Source: Conyzicola nivalis
GTDB taxonomy: Bacteria; Actinomycetota; Actinomycetes; Actinomycetales; Microbacteriaceae
Length of the DNA: 64,000 nt
Direction: 5' to 3'
NCBI RefSeq assembly: GCF_014639655.1
Contig: NZ_BMGB01000001.1
Span: 496,001-560,000, forward strand
Both the position numbers and the translations under genes were made by a program. Of this stretch, positions 1-10,300 are shown one piece after another. The notes beneath the pieces are model-generated. The model had not been told where the DNA came from, searched no databases, and worked only from the letters and a program-made list of their open reading frames with translations. The first letter of the stretch is position 1, and each line of letters begins with the position of its first letter.

Positions 1-54
1 CTATCGAGTGTTTGCGCGCCCGAGTTCGCAATCTCTCCAGAAGAAAGCACGGCA

Positions 55-804
55 ATGAGCGAGTTCACCAGGACCCCCGGTCTCACCCTTCTTCCCGCAG
101 TCGACGTCGCCGGCGGCAAGGCCGTGCGCCTCACCCAGGGCGAGGCGGGTTCGGAGACGTCGTATGGCAACCCGATGGACGCCGCCGACGAGTGGATCAG
201 CCAGGGCGCCGAGTGGATCCATCTCGTCGACCTCGACGCGGCGTTCGGCCGCGGTGACAACCGTCACGTGATCGAGAAGGTCATCAAGAATTCGCCGCGC
301 AGCGTGAACATCGAGCTCTCGGGCGGCATCCGCGACGACGCGAGCCTCGAGGCCGCCCTGCAGACGGGCGCCAAGCGCATCAACCTCGGCACCGCGGCTC
401 TGGAAAACCCCGAGTGGGCGGCCCACGTCATCGCCGAGTTCGGTGAGGCCGTCGCCGTCGGACTCGACGTGCGCGGCACCACCCTCGCCGCCCGCGGCTG
501 GACGCAGGAGGGCGGCGACCTCTGGACCGTGCTCGAGCGCCTCGAAGACGCCGGTTGCAGCCGCTACGTCGTCACCGACGTCACCAAGGACGGCACCCTG
601 CAGGGCCCGAACCTCGACCTGCTCGTCCAGGTCATGGAACGCACCCACAAGCCGGTCATCGCGTCCGGCGGCATCTCGAGCCTCGACGACATCGCCGACC
701 TGCGCGAGCTCGTTCCGCGTGGCCTCGAGGGCGCGATCCTCGGCAAGTCGCTCTACGCGAAGAACTTCACGCTCGCGGAGGCGCTCGACGTCGCGAACGA
801 CTGA
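55..804 (+). CDS. priA: Phosphoribosyl isomerase A (HisA/TrpF bifunctional)
   Basis: A 249-aa (beta/alpha)8-barrel enzyme. In actinobacteria PriA isomerises ProFAR in histidine synthesis and also PRA in tryptophan synthesis. The N-terminal catalytic Asp lies in [13 protein letters not shown], the second Asp in [15 protein letters not shown], and the C-terminal phosphate-binding loop in [11 protein letters not shown]. Length matches the family. The ATG at 55 follows the purine-rich AGAAGAAAG at about 40-48. A frame stopping at TGA 56-58 overlaps the start (ATGA), so the previous gene, normally hisH, may end here, but its visible tail is too short to identify. The SseB-family gene follows after 2 nt. 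HisA alone would look similar; the PriA name rests on the actinobacterial setting. Confidence 0.93.
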   Translation: MSEFTRTPGLTLLPAVDVAGGKAVRLTQGEAGSETSYGNPMDAADEWISQGAEWIHLVDLDAAFGRGDNRHVIEKVIKNSPRSVNIELSGGIRDDASLEAALQTGAKRINLGTAALENPEWAAHVIAEFGEAVAVGLDVRGTTLAARGWTQEGGDLWTVLERLEDAGCSRYVVTDVTKDGTLQGPNLDLLVQVMERTHKPVIASGGISSLDDIADLRELVPRGLEGAILGKSLYAKNFTLAEALDVAND

Positions 805-806
805 TC

Positions 807-1604
807 ATGGCTGAGCGCGAGATTCCGGGGCATCACGGCCACCACCCTCAGGGCGGTGCCGACTCCGCCGGAACCCCGTGGGCCGGCCGCCATTTCGAAC
901 CCAATACGAGTTCGGATGACGACGGCTCGGCGCCGGAGCGGCTGATCGAGGCGTTGCGCCGGTTCTCGAGTGGCGAACTGGGGGAGTCGGAGGTCGTCGA
1001 CGCCCTGCGTGAGTCGCGGCTGCTCATCCCGCTCGTCGCGCACCTGGGCGAGGCCGGACTCAACGAGCACGGCGTCGTCATCGACAAGACGCAGGAGCTG
1101 TCGATCATCACGGTCGCCGGGCCCGACGGGCGCAACGTGCTTCCCGTGTTCACCTCCGTGACCGCGATGAGCCACTGGAACCCCAAGGCGCGACCGGTGC
1201 CCGCCGCCGGAACGCGCGTCGCCCTCGCCGCGGCGAGCGAGCATACCGAGCTGGTCGTGCTCGACCCCACTTCGCCGACCGAGTTCGTGATCCGTCGACC
1301 CGCGCTGTGGGCGATCGCCCAGGGGCAGTCGTGGACGCCGAGCTTCCGCGATGAGGCCGTTCTCGACGCCTTCGCGGATGCCGCGGCTGGCGAACCGGCG
1401 GTGCGCAGCGTCGCCCTGGCGGCCGGAGACCCATCGGCGCGCCTGGCCGGCCCCGAGCTGGTCGTCCAGCTCGCCCTGGCCGACGGCCTCAGCCGGCACG
1501 AGCTCGACGCCGTCGTGTCGCGTATGCAGCAGAAATGGGTGGCGAGCGAGATCATCGCGACCCGCGTCGACTCGATGCGCGTGCAGCTCGTGAGCGCGAG
1601 CTAG
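807..1604 (+). CDS. SseB family protein
   Basis: A 265-aa soluble protein. The ATG at 807 lies two bases after the priA stop, so the genes are probably co-transcribed. The first 45 residues are His/Gly/Ser-rich and probably disordered. The body has the SseB pattern: helical start (PERLIEALRRFSSG), then LLIPLVAHLGEAG and a beta-rich LPVFTSVTAMSHW stretch, with a second similar half. An SseB-family gene directly after priA is common in Microbacteriaceae and relatives (from memory). Its biochemical role is unknown; the family name comes from a Salmonella type III secretion chaperone, which is not implied here. Two longer upstream in-frame starts would run through priA and are rejected. Confidence 0.85.
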   Translation: MAEREIPGHHGHHPQGGADSAGTPWAGRHFEPNTSSDDDGSAPERLIEALRRFSSGELGESEVVDALRESRLLIPLVAHLGEAGLNEHGVVIDKTQELSIITVAGPDGRNVLPVFTSVTAMSHWNPKARPVPAAGTRVALAAASEHTELVVLDPTSPTEFVIRRPALWAIAQGQSWTPSFRDEAVLDAFADAAAGEPAVRSVALAAGDPSARLAGPELVVQLALADGLSRHELDAVVSRMQQKWVASEIIATRVDSMRVQLVSAS

Positions 1605-1623
1605 CAGGGCCTACAGCGAGGGG

Positions 1624-1908
1624 CTACTCTTCCGCGTCTTTCGAACGCGGCGCCTTCGGGTTCGGCCGCAGGGCCGCTCCGAACAGTCGCCTCAGCGCGC
1701 CGCCCTTCGTCGTCGGGCTGTTGCGCACCGGAAACTGCGACGCGAACTCGGCCGGCGTGCCGAACTCGTCTTCCGCGGGCTTACCCGTCTTCTTCGTATA
1801 GGCACGCAGCTCGGTCAGCGAACTCGCGATCTCCTGCTCGGTCTGGCCGCGCATGCGCAGGTGCAGCACGAGTTCGCGCTCGTACTTGGCCGCGTCGTTG
1901 TCTGTCAT
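1624..1908 (-). CDS. Small HAAS/DUF1700-like helical protein
   Basis: A 94-aa acidic helical protein read from ATG at 1906-1908. The core, KYERELVLHLRMRG followed by an amphipathic helix and FGTPAEFASQFP, has the layout of HAAS-type domains: helix, helix with acidic ends, then a short 'GsPeelA' motif. Such domains usually sit at the N-terminus of membrane anti-sigma-like proteins beside PadR regulators. Here the protein ends in a basic tail with no membrane segment, and no PadR gene is adjacent. It converges on the SseB gene and is divergent from the esterase gene, whose promoter must share 1909-1998. Family assignment is moderate and function is unknown. Confidence 0.65.
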   Translation of the reverse strand: MTDNDAAKYERELVLHLRMRGQTEQEIASSLTELRAYTKKTGKPAEDEFGTPAEFASQFPVRNSPTTKGGALRRLFGAALRPNPKAPRSKDAEE

Positions 1909-1998
1909 CTTCCGATTCTCCCGCACGAGCACCGTGACCCAGACCGTGCCGGAGGCGGACCGCGCGCCGCTCACACAGACGCGATTTAGACTGATGCG

Positions 1999-2931
1999 AT
2001 GAGAATCGGAGGAGCGGCGCGGGTCGCCGCCCTCGTGGCCACCGCGCTGCTTCTCGCGGGGTGTGCGCCCACTCTGGCCGAGGGCCAGACGAGGACCGAC
2101 GCCGGCGCCCTCGCAGACACTCACTCGCTCACCGTCGACGGCGTCGAACGCAGCTACGTCGCACACGTTCCCGAGGGTGCCGCGGCTGCGCTCCCCGAGA
2201 CCCTGCCCGTGCTCGTCGTGCTGCACGGCGCCGGCGGAAACGGCGCGAAGGCCGAGGCCGCGACGGGACTCTCCGGTCTCGCGAAGGCGCGCAACTTCAT
2301 CGTGGTCTACCCGAACGGCACGCAGGCGGCGGACATCGAGGGCCAGTTGGCCTGGAACGCCGACGGATGCTGCGCCGCCCCGCGCCGCACCCAGGTCGAC
2401 GATGTCGGCTTCATCGCGGCGATGCTCGACGACGTCGAGCAGAGGTTCCCGGTCGACGCGAGCCGCATCTACCTCGCGGGCTTCTCGAACGGCGGCATGA
2501 TGTCATACCGGCTCAGCTGCGAGCTCGGCGACCGTATCGCGGGTATCGCCGTGGTCGCGGGCGCGTTCAACGTGGCCGACTGCGACCGGAGCGAGACGAC
2601 CGACGTGCTCATCATCCACGGGACGGGCGACCTCACCGTGCCCTACCGCGGCGGACCGACGAACGAGATGACGGCTTCCCGGTTCGGCCAGTGGACCAAC
2701 GCCTCCGTGGCCGACGCGACCCGCGAGTGGATCGGACGCAACGACTGCAGCCGGTTCCCGCAGACGGTCATCGAGGGAACGGTCACCCGCGCGACCTACG
2801 ATGAGTGTGATGAGGAATCGAAGCTCGAGGTGATCACGATCGCCGGCGGTACCCACGTGTGGCCACTCGCGCCCGAAAAGGGGTTCGACGCATCCGAAAC
2901 CGTCGTCGATTTCTTCGGACTCGGCTCGTGA
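1999..2931 (+). CDS. Lipoprotein esterase, LpqC/PHB-depolymerase (CE1) family
   Basis: A 310-aa secreted alpha/beta hydrolase. The N-terminus has a basic start, a hydrophobic core and lipobox LLAGC (Cys22), so it should be a membrane-anchored lipoprotein outside the cell. The oxyanion region is [11 protein letters not shown], the nucleophile elbow is GFSNGG (Ser163), and the last motif GGTHVWP supplies the His. This matches poly(3-hydroxybutyrate) depolymerase/feruloyl-esterase-like LpqC proteins. Substrate cannot be read from sequence. The stop overlaps the GTG of the NUDIX gene by three bases (GTGA), indicating translational coupling. Confidence 0.85.
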   Translation: MRIGGAARVAALVATALLLAGCAPTLAEGQTRTDAGALADTHSLTVDGVERSYVAHVPEGAAAALPETLPVLVVLHGAGGNGAKAEAATGLSGLAKARNFIVVYPNGTQAADIEGQLAWNADGCCAAPRRTQVDDVGFIAAMLDDVEQRFPVDASRIYLAGFSNGGMMSYRLSCELGDRIAGIAVVAGAFNVADCDRSETTDVLIIHGTGDLTVPYRGGPTNEMTASRFGQWTNASVADATREWIGRNDCSRFPQTVIEGTVTRATYDECDEESKLEVITIAGGTHVWPLAPEKGFDASETVVDFFGLGS

Positions 2932-3413
2932 GCGACCTGCCACCGCCGCTGCCGCCCTACGGGGTGCGCGACAGCGGGGACGCCTGGGTCTACGGGCCGG
3001 ATGGCGCGAAATACTGGGGCCGGTTCGGCGCGGCCGGACTGCTGGTCTGGCACCCGACCGCGGGAGTGCTGCTGCAGCACCGGGTCGGCTGGAGCCACCA
3101 CGGTGGAACCTGGGGCCTGCCGGGTGGTGCGCTCAAGGAGGGCGAGACGCCCGTCGAGGGCGCGATGCGCGAGGCGCTCGAGGAAGCCGGAGTGCCGGCC
3201 GAGCTGCTCACCGTGATCTACACGTCGGTGCTCGAGCTCGGATTCTGGCGTTATACGACGGTCGTGACCGAGACGTCGAGCGAGTTCGAGCCGGTCATCG
3301 GCGACGCGGAAAGCGTGGCTCTCGCGTGGGTTTCCGTCGACGAGGTAAAAAATCTGCAACTTCATCCCGGGTTTGCAGCCGCTTGGCCCGAACTGCGTTC
3401 CCGGCTGCGCTAA
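2928..3413 (+). CDS. NUDIX hydrolase
   Basis: A 161-aa protein with a full Nudix box: [20 protein letters not shown] continuing into EAGV, i.e. Gx5Ex7REUxEExGU. The fold hydrolyses nucleoside diphosphates linked to another moiety; the exact substrate is unknown. The GTG at 2928 overlaps the esterase stop and gives the best N-terminus ([12 protein letters not shown]); the longer in-frame ATG at 2859 would lie inside the esterase gene. The Trp/Gly-rich lead [16 protein letters not shown] is typical of the first Nudix strand. It is the last host gene before the tRNA where the island is inserted. Confidence 0.88.
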   Translation: MSDLPPPLPPYGVRDSGDAWVYGPDGAKYWGRFGAAGLLVWHPTAGVLLQHRVGWSHHGGTWGLPGGALKEGETPVEGAMREALEEAGVPAELLTVIYTSVLELGFWRYTTVVTETSSEFEPVIGDAESVALAWVSVDEVKNLQLHPGFAAAWPELRSRLR

Positions 3414-3446
3414 GCTATTCGAGTTGCCTTTCGAGGCGACATGTCG

Positions 3447-3523
3447 CGGGCTGTAGCGCAGCTTGGTAGCGCACCTGACTGGGGGTCAGGGGGTCGCAGG
3501 TTCAAATCCTGTCAGCCCGACCA
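3447..3523 (+). tRNA. tRNA-Pro(GGG)
   Basis: Acceptor arms 3447-3453 (CGGGCTG) and 3513-3519 (CAGCCCG) pair over seven bases. The D arm is around GCGCAGCTTGGTAGCGC, the anticodon stem CCTGA/TCAGG closes a loop with anticodon GGG, and the T arm carries GGTTCAAATCC. Discriminator A is at 3520 and a genomic CCA follows at 3521-3523. The tRNA is intact, and its 3' end starts the 49-bp direct repeat bounding the island, so it is the probable integration target. Confidence 0.95.
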
Positions 3524-3568
3524 CGACAAACACGAAACGCTCTCCTCCGGGAGGGCGTTTCGTCGTTA
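3520..3568 (+). repeat. attL-like 49-bp direct repeat
   Basis: These 49 bases are repeated without mismatch at 30265-30313. The copy starts at the tRNA-Pro discriminator base, covers the encoded CCA and continues through the hairpin at 3535-3560. The base before the repeat (G here, C in the other copy) and the base after it (C here, A there) differ, so the repeat ends are sharp. A perfect repeat at a tRNA 3' end, 26.7 kb from its partner, is the classic footprint of site-specific integration. Confidence 0.85.
3535..3560 (+). terminator. Hairpin after tRNA-Pro, left copy
   Basis: AAACGCTCTCC and GGAGGGCGTTT form an 11-bp stem (one G-T pair) closed by TCCG. Only a weak T-rich tail (CGTCGTT) follows. 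It is placed where a tRNA terminator is expected and lies wholly inside the direct repeat. Confidence 0.6.
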
Positions 3569-3666
3569 CCGTCCTTTCCGACTTCGTGATCCAGACGGTG
3601 TTGCGGTGACAGGGCCCAGTAGCAATGCACTGGCCTACCGGCGCGCTAACGTAAGCTCATCTCACT

Positions 3667-4431
3667 ATGAGTATCGACAGCGACGTGGCTCCGCCAGAAT
3701 CTAAATTCAATGCCGTGCTCACTGCTGCGTCGGGATTGCCCGGAGTGCGGATTCATCGCGAGGCGTACTTGCGCCGTGCACTTGCGCGCTATTGCTCTGA
3801 CGAACAAGTTCAAAAGGCGGTTAACGAAAGCCCAGCCGCGGCCGGAATACCGTCCAACGTTATCGACAAAGCCGCAATGGATTCGATCAAGTACGAAACC
3901 GCAAAAGTCACCGGTCTTTCGGCCGCTGCAGGAATTCCCGGTGGCTTTGCACTCGTTGGCACCGTCCCAGCAGATTTTGCTCAGAACTTCGCCCACGTGC
4001 TTCGGATCGCACAGAAGCTTGCATATCTTTACAGCTGGCCCAACCTGTTCGCCGCGGATGGCGAAGAGCCTGACGACGCGACAAAGGGGATGCTCACACT
4101 CTTCGTCGGCGTGATGTTTGGCGCGCAAGCAGCAAATCAGGGTGTCACTGCAGTTGCAGGCATGTTGGCGAAGGAGGCTCTCCGCAAGCTGCCGCAACAG
4201 GCGCTCACCAAGGGAGTCATATATCCGATCGTTAAAGAGGTCTCCAAGAAACTTGGCGCGGAAATGACGAAGCTCGTTTTTGCCAAAGGGATGGCAAAAG
4301 TCATTCCTATCGTCGGCGCCGTTCTCAACGGAGGCGTGACTCTTGCAACGTATGCCCCGATGAGCTTGAGGCTTAAGAAGCACCTCGCCAGCTTGGAGCT
4401 GACCAAGCCGCACGCCGAGCCTGCAAGCTAG
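3667..4431 (+). CDS. EcsC family protein
   Basis: A 254-aa protein and the first gene inside the island. The middle carries the EcsC pattern: small-residue-rich helix GLSAAAGIPGGFALVGTVPA followed by DFAQNFAHVLRIAQKLAYLY, then several Ala/Gly-rich helices (FVGVMFGAQAANQG; GMAKVIPIVGAVLNGGVTL) that may associate with membrane. EcsC proteins are poorly understood; some sit in defence islands and may act on membranes. The ATG at 3667 has no strong ribosome site. The SNF2 gene starts 43 bases after its stop on the same strand, so it could be the first gene of that operon or independent. Base composition is well below the host average, supporting foreign origin. Confidence 0.7.
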   Translation: MSIDSDVAPPESKFNAVLTAASGLPGVRIHREAYLRRALARYCSDEQVQKAVNESPAAAGIPSNVIDKAAMDSIKYETAKVTGLSAAAGIPGGFALVGTVPADFAQNFAHVLRIAQKLAYLYSWPNLFAADGEEPDDATKGMLTLFVGVMFGAQAANQGVTAVAGMLAKEALRKLPQQALTKGVIYPIVKEVSKKLGAEMTKLVFAKGMAKVIPIVGAVLNGGVTLATYAPMSLRLKKHLASLELTKPHAEPAS

Positions 4432-4474
4432 ATAGGCTCGGTTCAGCGCAGCTCGTGGGGTAGGGGATCAGATA

Positions 4475-7321
4475 GTGACGTCGCAAATAGAGAGCCGCGC
4501 TTTCGCGCCCGGCTCAGTGGTCGTAGTTCGCGACGAAGAGTGGCTCGTGACCTCCGTCACCGATACCGTCGACGGGATACTCCTCAACGTCTACGGCCTC
4601 AGCGAACTGGTACGGGACACCACAGCGACGTTCTACGAAAGCCTCGACACGATCGAAGTTCTCGATCCGCGAGAAGCCCGAGTAATCGCCGATGATTCAC
4701 CTGGGTACCGACGTTCTCGCCTATGGGTCGACTCCACGCTCCGGAAGTCAGCGCTTCCACTCAGCGACGATCAGCCATCCGTCAGCACACGCATGCTCGC
4801 CGACGCTCTGCCGTACCAGCAAGCGGCGGTCCGTCAGGCGCTGAGCCGCGACAACTTGCGGCCGCGCATCCTCCTCGCCGACGCCGTTGGACTGGGCAAG
4901 ACGCTCGAGATCGGAATGATCCTCTCTGAGCTGGTTCGCAGAGGTCGCGGCGACCGCATTCTTATCGTCACCCCGAGGCACGTTCTCGAGCAGATGCAGC
5001 AAGAGATGTGGACACGTTTCGCGCTCCCATTCGTCAGACTCGATTCCCTCGGCATCCAACGAATCCGTCAGCTGCTACCCGCCACGCGCAACCCGTTCAC
5101 CTACTACAAGCGTGTCATCATCTCCGTAGACACACTGAAGAGCGAGCGTTACCTCGCCCACCTGCGTACTCAGAAGTGGGATGCGGTCGTCATTGACGAG
5201 TCGCACAACCTCACAAACAATAAGACACAGAACAACGCTCTCGCGAGGGTTCTCGCGCCGAACACGGAGGCCCTGATCCTCGCGTCCGCGACGCCTCACA
5301 ACGGGAAGCCTGAGTCGTTCGCTGAACTGGTCCGTCTTCTCGAGCCGACGGCGGTCACGCCGGATGGCGAGCTTGTCGTGGAAGAGGTGCGAAGACTTGT
5401 TATCCGACGCCATCGACAAAGCCCTGAGGTGAAATCTGTGGTCGGTGCAGATTGGGCCGAGCGGATGCCACCCCAACACGTCCTCGTAGAGCCTTCGCTG
5501 GAAGAACAGGCGATTGCAGTCGAACTCGACGGCGTTTGGTTGCATCCGACGGGTTCCGTGCCAAACTCGGGATCCAATTCCGCTCTCTTCCCTTGGACGC
5601 TCGCGAAAGCTTTTCTCTCCTCGCCGGCTGCTCTGGCCGACACCGTCACAGAACGACTTTCGAAGGTCCGTGGGGCCCGTACCGATGCCCATCGAGAACG
5701 GGAGGCCCTTGAGCGGCTCGCCTCTCTCGCCGCCTCCGCGCGCGAGACCCGTGCCGGAAAGTTCGCGGCGTTGGCGAAGCATCTCCGGGAGATCGGCGTG
5801 GGCAAAAATTCGCCTATGCGCGCCGTCGTCTTCGCCGAGCGGGTCGCGACTCTCGAATGGCTAGTCGATGCGCTGCGCGAGGAGTTCAAGCTGCCCGCGG
5901 ATGCCGTCGAAATCCTGCATGGCGGCCTCACCGATGACGAGCAGATGGGTGTAATCGAGAAGTTTAAGCTGGAGAGCTCCAATTTGCGCATTCTCGTGAC
6001 AGGAGATGTGGCCTCCGAGGGCGTCAACCTGCACAAGCAGTGCCACCATCTCGTCCACTACGACATTCCGTGGAGCCTGATCCGCATCGAGCAACGAAAC
6101 GGCCGCATCGACCGCTACGGGCAGAGGCATCGCCCTCAAATCACGACTCTTCTCTTGGATCCGGTCGGCACGGAGTTTAGCGGTGACATCAAGGTGCTCA
6201 CTCGTCTTCTAGAGAAAGAGGAAGAGGCTCGTCTTGCGCTAGGCGATTCCTCCGCCATTATGGGCCAGTACGACGTGGCCCGCGAAGAAGACATCGTGCG
6301 CAAAGTGCTGGCAGGCAAGGCCCAGCTCGACGAGGTCGTGCCCGACGTCGACGACGCACTCGCGCACGATCCGGTTCAGGCTTTTCTCGCGTCGTTGACC
6401 GCGGTGCCGCAAAACGCACCCGAAGCCGTGCCCGTTGCTGAAGCCGGCAGTGGTCTCTTCGCCAGCGACGTTGACTTTCTCCGTGAGGCACTGGAGGAGG
6501 CATTCATCACCCCGGGCTCGTCCGCAGAGGCGGGTGGTGTGGAGTGGCGGGACTTCGGCAATCAGAGCGTCGTCGAGCTCGCCCCGCCGGCCGACCTGCG
6601 TCAGCGTCTCGAGGTGCTCCCGCAGAGCTATCTCGCGCAGCGTCGTGTTGTGTCGAAGTTCGTGCTCGCGACATCCGTCACCAAGGCACAGCAGGTGCTT
6701 ACCGCCGCGCTCTCCGAGGGCTCGACCTGGCCTGACGCGCACTACCTCGGTCCGCTGCATCCGGTACTCGACTGGGCGGCCGACCGCGCCCTCTCGGCCC
6801 TCGACCGCAATCGGGTATTCGTTGTGTGCGGCGACGTTGAGGCGCCACGCGTCCTGTTGCAGGGCACGCTCACCAATCGTCGCGGCCAGACCGTCACGTC
6901 GGTGCACGTCGCCGTGGAGTTTCCCACCAGCAGCGAGGGCTTTCACAGCGAGCGCACCTACGCCACAGCCCGCGATATGCTCGCCGACGCCGGAGTCGAG
7001 ACCGGCGCCGTCAACGCCGGCGGTCTCGCGAATGCAGATGGGCTGACCCGCTTCATCGCCCCGTCGATCGATGCCGTGTCCAGCTGGATGCTGACGACGC
7101 TCGGTGCGGCAATGGATGCGACAGACGAGCGGGTGGATGCCTGGGCCAACCGGGTCGCCCGTTGGAAAGACGATGCGAATGCGCTCATTCAGACGCGCTA
7201 CATCAGGGAGCGTCGTGGCACAGTCGATCGCGAGAAAGAACTGCTCGAACAACTGCGCCCCGACAAGCGGGCCCTCGTGACACCACTTCTCGTGGTTGTG
7301 CCGCGCGGAGGAGAGAACTAA
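4475..7321 (+). CDS. SNF2-family helicase, DISARM DrmD-like
   Basis: A 948-aa helicase starting at GTG 4475. The N-terminal 100 residues form a beta-rich module (PGSVVVVRDEEWLVTSV). The SF2 core follows: Walker A ADAVGLGKT at about 134-142, DESH at 241-244, SAT-like motif LASATPHNG, and motif VI QRNGRIDRYGQ from about residue 540. A long C-terminal region after 600 has no motif I can name. Length and order match DrmD of class 1 DISARM and RapA-like SNF2 proteins next to adenine methylases. The stop TAA shares a base with the ATG of the methylase gene, so the two are translationally coupled. It probably remodels or translocates on DNA as part of a modification/exclusion complex; that role is inferred from context. 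Confidence 0.85.
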   Translation: MTSQIESRAFAPGSVVVVRDEEWLVTSVTDTVDGILLNVYGLSELVRDTTATFYESLDTIEVLDPREARVIADDSPGYRRSRLWVDSTLRKSALPLSDDQPSVSTRMLADALPYQQAAVRQALSRDNLRPRILLADAVGLGKTLEIGMILSELVRRGRGDRILIVTPRHVLEQMQQEMWTRFALPFVRLDSLGIQRIRQLLPATRNPFTYYKRVIISVDTLKSERYLAHLRTQKWDAVVIDESHNLTNNKTQNNALARVLAPNTEALILASATPHNGKPESFAELVRLLEPTAVTPDGELVVEEVRRLVIRRHRQSPEVKSVVGADWAERMPPQHVLVEPSLEEQAIAVELDGVWLHPTGSVPNSGSNSALFPWTLAKAFLSSPAALADTVTERLSKVRGARTDAHREREALERLASLAASARETRAGKFAALAKHLREIGVGKNSPMRAVVFAERVATLEWLVDALREEFKLPADAVEILHGGLTDDEQMGVIEKFKLESSNLRILVTGDVASEGVNLHKQCHHLVHYDIPWSLIRIEQRNGRIDRYGQRHRPQITTLLLDPVGTEFSGDIKVLTRLLEKEEEARLALGDSSAIMGQYDVAREEDIVRKVLAGKAQLDEVVPDVDDALAHDPVQAFLASLTAVPQNAPEAVPVAEAGSGLFASDVDFLREALEEAFITPGSSAEAGGVEWRDFGNQSVVELAPPADLRQRLEVLPQSYLAQRRVVSKFVLATSVTKAQQVLTAALSEGSTWPDAHYLGPLHPVLDWAADRALSALDRNRVFVVCGDVEAPRVLLQGTLTNRRGQTVTSVHVAVEFPTSSEGFHSERTYATARDMLADAGVETGAVNAGGLANADGLTRFIAPSIDAVSSWMLTTLGAAMDATDERVDAWANRVARWKDDANALIQTRYIRERRGTVDREKELLEQLRPDKRALVTPLLVVVPRGGEN

Positions 7322-10300
7322 TGCCGAACAGTGATGCGTTTATCGTCAGCGAGGACTGGATCAGCGAGAGCTATTTCACTTCGGATGCCACGAAGCAGTC
7401 GTATTTCGCCCGCGTGATCGAGAGACGCAAGGGTTGGGAGGCGCGAAAGGCCGAGCTGGGCAATAGCCCGCTAACCCGTTTCAGTGCGGTGCGCGGCGAG
7501 ATCTCGTCGCTAATTGTCGCTGCCGCCGACGAGTCGACCGGTGACGGTTCGCGAGCGGATGCCGCGCACGATCTCACCGCTCTGCTACACCGCACTCTCG
7601 GCTTCCACGACCCCGGCCGCGCGCAGCGAAGCAGCGGTCCGATCACCTGGGTGCGTTCTACCAGTGTCGACACCGATGTTGTGGCGCTCGTCGACGCGAT
7701 GCCCGCTGATTCGCTAGAGGACCTGCTCTCCAAAGAGACTGGGCGGCTCAGCGAGCCGTGGCTCGACGACGACGGCAAGGAGATAGCGAGCGTGGTGGCG
7801 CGGGCGCTGTCGTCGATCTTTGCCGACTCCGAATCTCCCGATTTCGCGGTCGTCTTCGCGGGCCGATGGACGCTCGTCGCCGAACGCTCCCGATGGGCGG
7901 AGGGCCGCTACCTGGCTATCGACGTGCAGCTCGTCGCCGATCGCAACGAGGTCAAGCGCGGCGGAGAGATCGACTCGGCACTCGCCGCGCTGCACTCCGA
8001 CTCGTTCATTCCTGAGGCGGACGGTTCGGTGTGGTGGAGTCTCACGCTCGACGACTCGATCAAACACACGGTGGGTGTGTCGCAGGACCTCCGCGAGGGC
8101 ATCCGGCTGTCCATCGAGGACATAGCCAACGAGGTCGTGCAGCGACGCGCGACGAAAGGCCTCGAACCCCTGCCCGACGATCAGGCGCAACCACTCGCCA
8201 TCCAGTCGCTGCGCTTTCTCTACCGTATTCTCTTTCTTCTCTTCGCCGAGGCGTCGCCAGAGCTCGAGGTGCTGCCGACCAATGCCGCTGATTACGACAA
8301 GGGGTATTCGCTCGATCGCCTGCGCGAGCTCGTGCAGGTGAAGATCGAGTCGCCGAAGGCGAAGAACGGCACCCACTTCTACGATTCGCTCGCCGTATTG
8401 TTCAGGCTCGTCGACCAGGGCCACACTCCGCCCAAGTCCGACGAGGAGCATGACGCCCTCACGTTCAACGCGCTGCGGGCAGACCTGTTCTCGTCGAGCG
8501 CTACCTCCCACATCGACGAGGTCGGGCTCGGCAACGAGGCGCTGCAGCGGGTGCTCGATCGTCTACTGCTCAGCAAGAAGCAGAACAACAAGCAGCGCGG
8601 CTTCATCTCGTACGCGGAGCTCGGCATCAACCAGCTCGGCGCCGTCTACGAAGGATTGATGTCGTATACCGGCTTCTTCGCGTCTGAGCCACTCTACGAA
8701 GTCGCGCCGAACGGTGATTCGAGCAAGGGCTCGTGGGTGGTTCCGGTGGCCCACGTCGATGCAGAAGCCGAGAACGCTGAAACCTGGATCGACCCGCACT
8801 TTGTGCGCCGCGAAGACGAGATCACGCAAGCAAGTGCGCCGGTCAAACACGACCGCGGCGAGTTCGTTTTTCGCTTGGCCGGCCGGGAGCGGCAGCAGTC
8901 TGCGTCCTATTACACCCCCGAGGTGCTGACCAGGTTCACGGTGTCCCAGGCGCTGGAAGAACTGCTCGACCAGGACGGCGTGGTGACGAGCGCCGAGGCC
9001 GTACTCGCTATCACGGTATGCGAGCCGGCCCTTGGGTCAGGCGCGTTCGCGATCGAGGCTGTTCGCCAGCTCGCGGAAGCGTATTTGAAGCGTCGCCAGA
9101 ACGAACTCGGCATGCGGGTGGACCCGGAGGAGTACACACGAGAGCTGCAGCGAGTCAAGGCCTACATTGCCCTGCACCAGGTGTACGGCGTCGACCTCAA
9201 TGGCACGGCGGTGGAACTCGCCGAGATTTCACTCTGGCTCGACACGATGGCTCCCGGACTCGACGCTCCTTGGTTCGGACTCCACCTGCGCCGGGGCAAC
9301 TCGCTCATCGGGGCGCGTCGTGCCGTCTACTCGGCGGGCCAAGTTGCCGATAAGTCGTGGCTGAAGGCAGTGCCGAGGGATGTCGCACTCGATGAATTCG
9401 ACGGCATAGGCGCCGGTATCCACCACTTCCTCCTTCCCGCCGAGGGATGGGGCGCTACCGCGGGCGCGAAGGAAGGCAAAGAATTAGCGCCGGCGGCTGT
9501 GACCGCGCTCAAGGCGTGGCGCCGGACGGTTGCGTTGAAACCCTCTAAGAAGCAGGTGGATGAGCTCGCCTCGATCTCGCAGCGCGTCGAGGTGCTCTGG
9601 GGCTTCGCGCGCCGGAGACTCGAGATCGCCGATCGCGAGGTGCGTCGGTCAATCCCCGTCTGGGGACGCGATGTCGAGACCGCAGGTGCCGTGACTCGCG
9701 AACAGATCGAAAGCTCTCTCGCCGACGCCAACGGATCCTATCGTCGACTCCGTCGCATCATGGATGCATGGAATGCGCTTTGGTTCTGGCCACTCACCGA
9801 CGCGGCCACTGGGGGAGTGGCGCCTCCCACAATGCAGCAGTGGATTGACGCTTGCCGACTGATTGTCGGTCGCACCGTTGAAGCGAAGCCGGCGGCTCTG
9901 CGCCAGGGGCAGGCGTCGCTTTCGGGCGGCCAGTCGTGGACCGAGCTTGATACCGAAGAGCAGATCGAGCTCGGCTACGCGGGTGCCGTACCGATTGATG
10001 ACGTGCTGGCCAAACACCCGTGGCTCGGCGTCTGCGAGGGCGTCGCAAACCAGCAGGGCTTCTTTCACTGGGAACTCGACTTCGCGCCGGTCTTCGAGCG
10101 CGGCGGTTTCGACCTGCAAGTGGGTAACCCGCCGTGGGTGCGCCCAGACTTCGATGAAGCGGCGTCGCTGGCGGAATCCGATGTGTGGTGGGCCTTGGTA
10201 AACAAGCCGCCGGAAGAAGTCGCTCGAGCACGACGTGCTACTGTGCTTGCCTTTGACGCGACCCGGGAGTCCTATCTATCCGATGTCACTTCCGTTGTAG

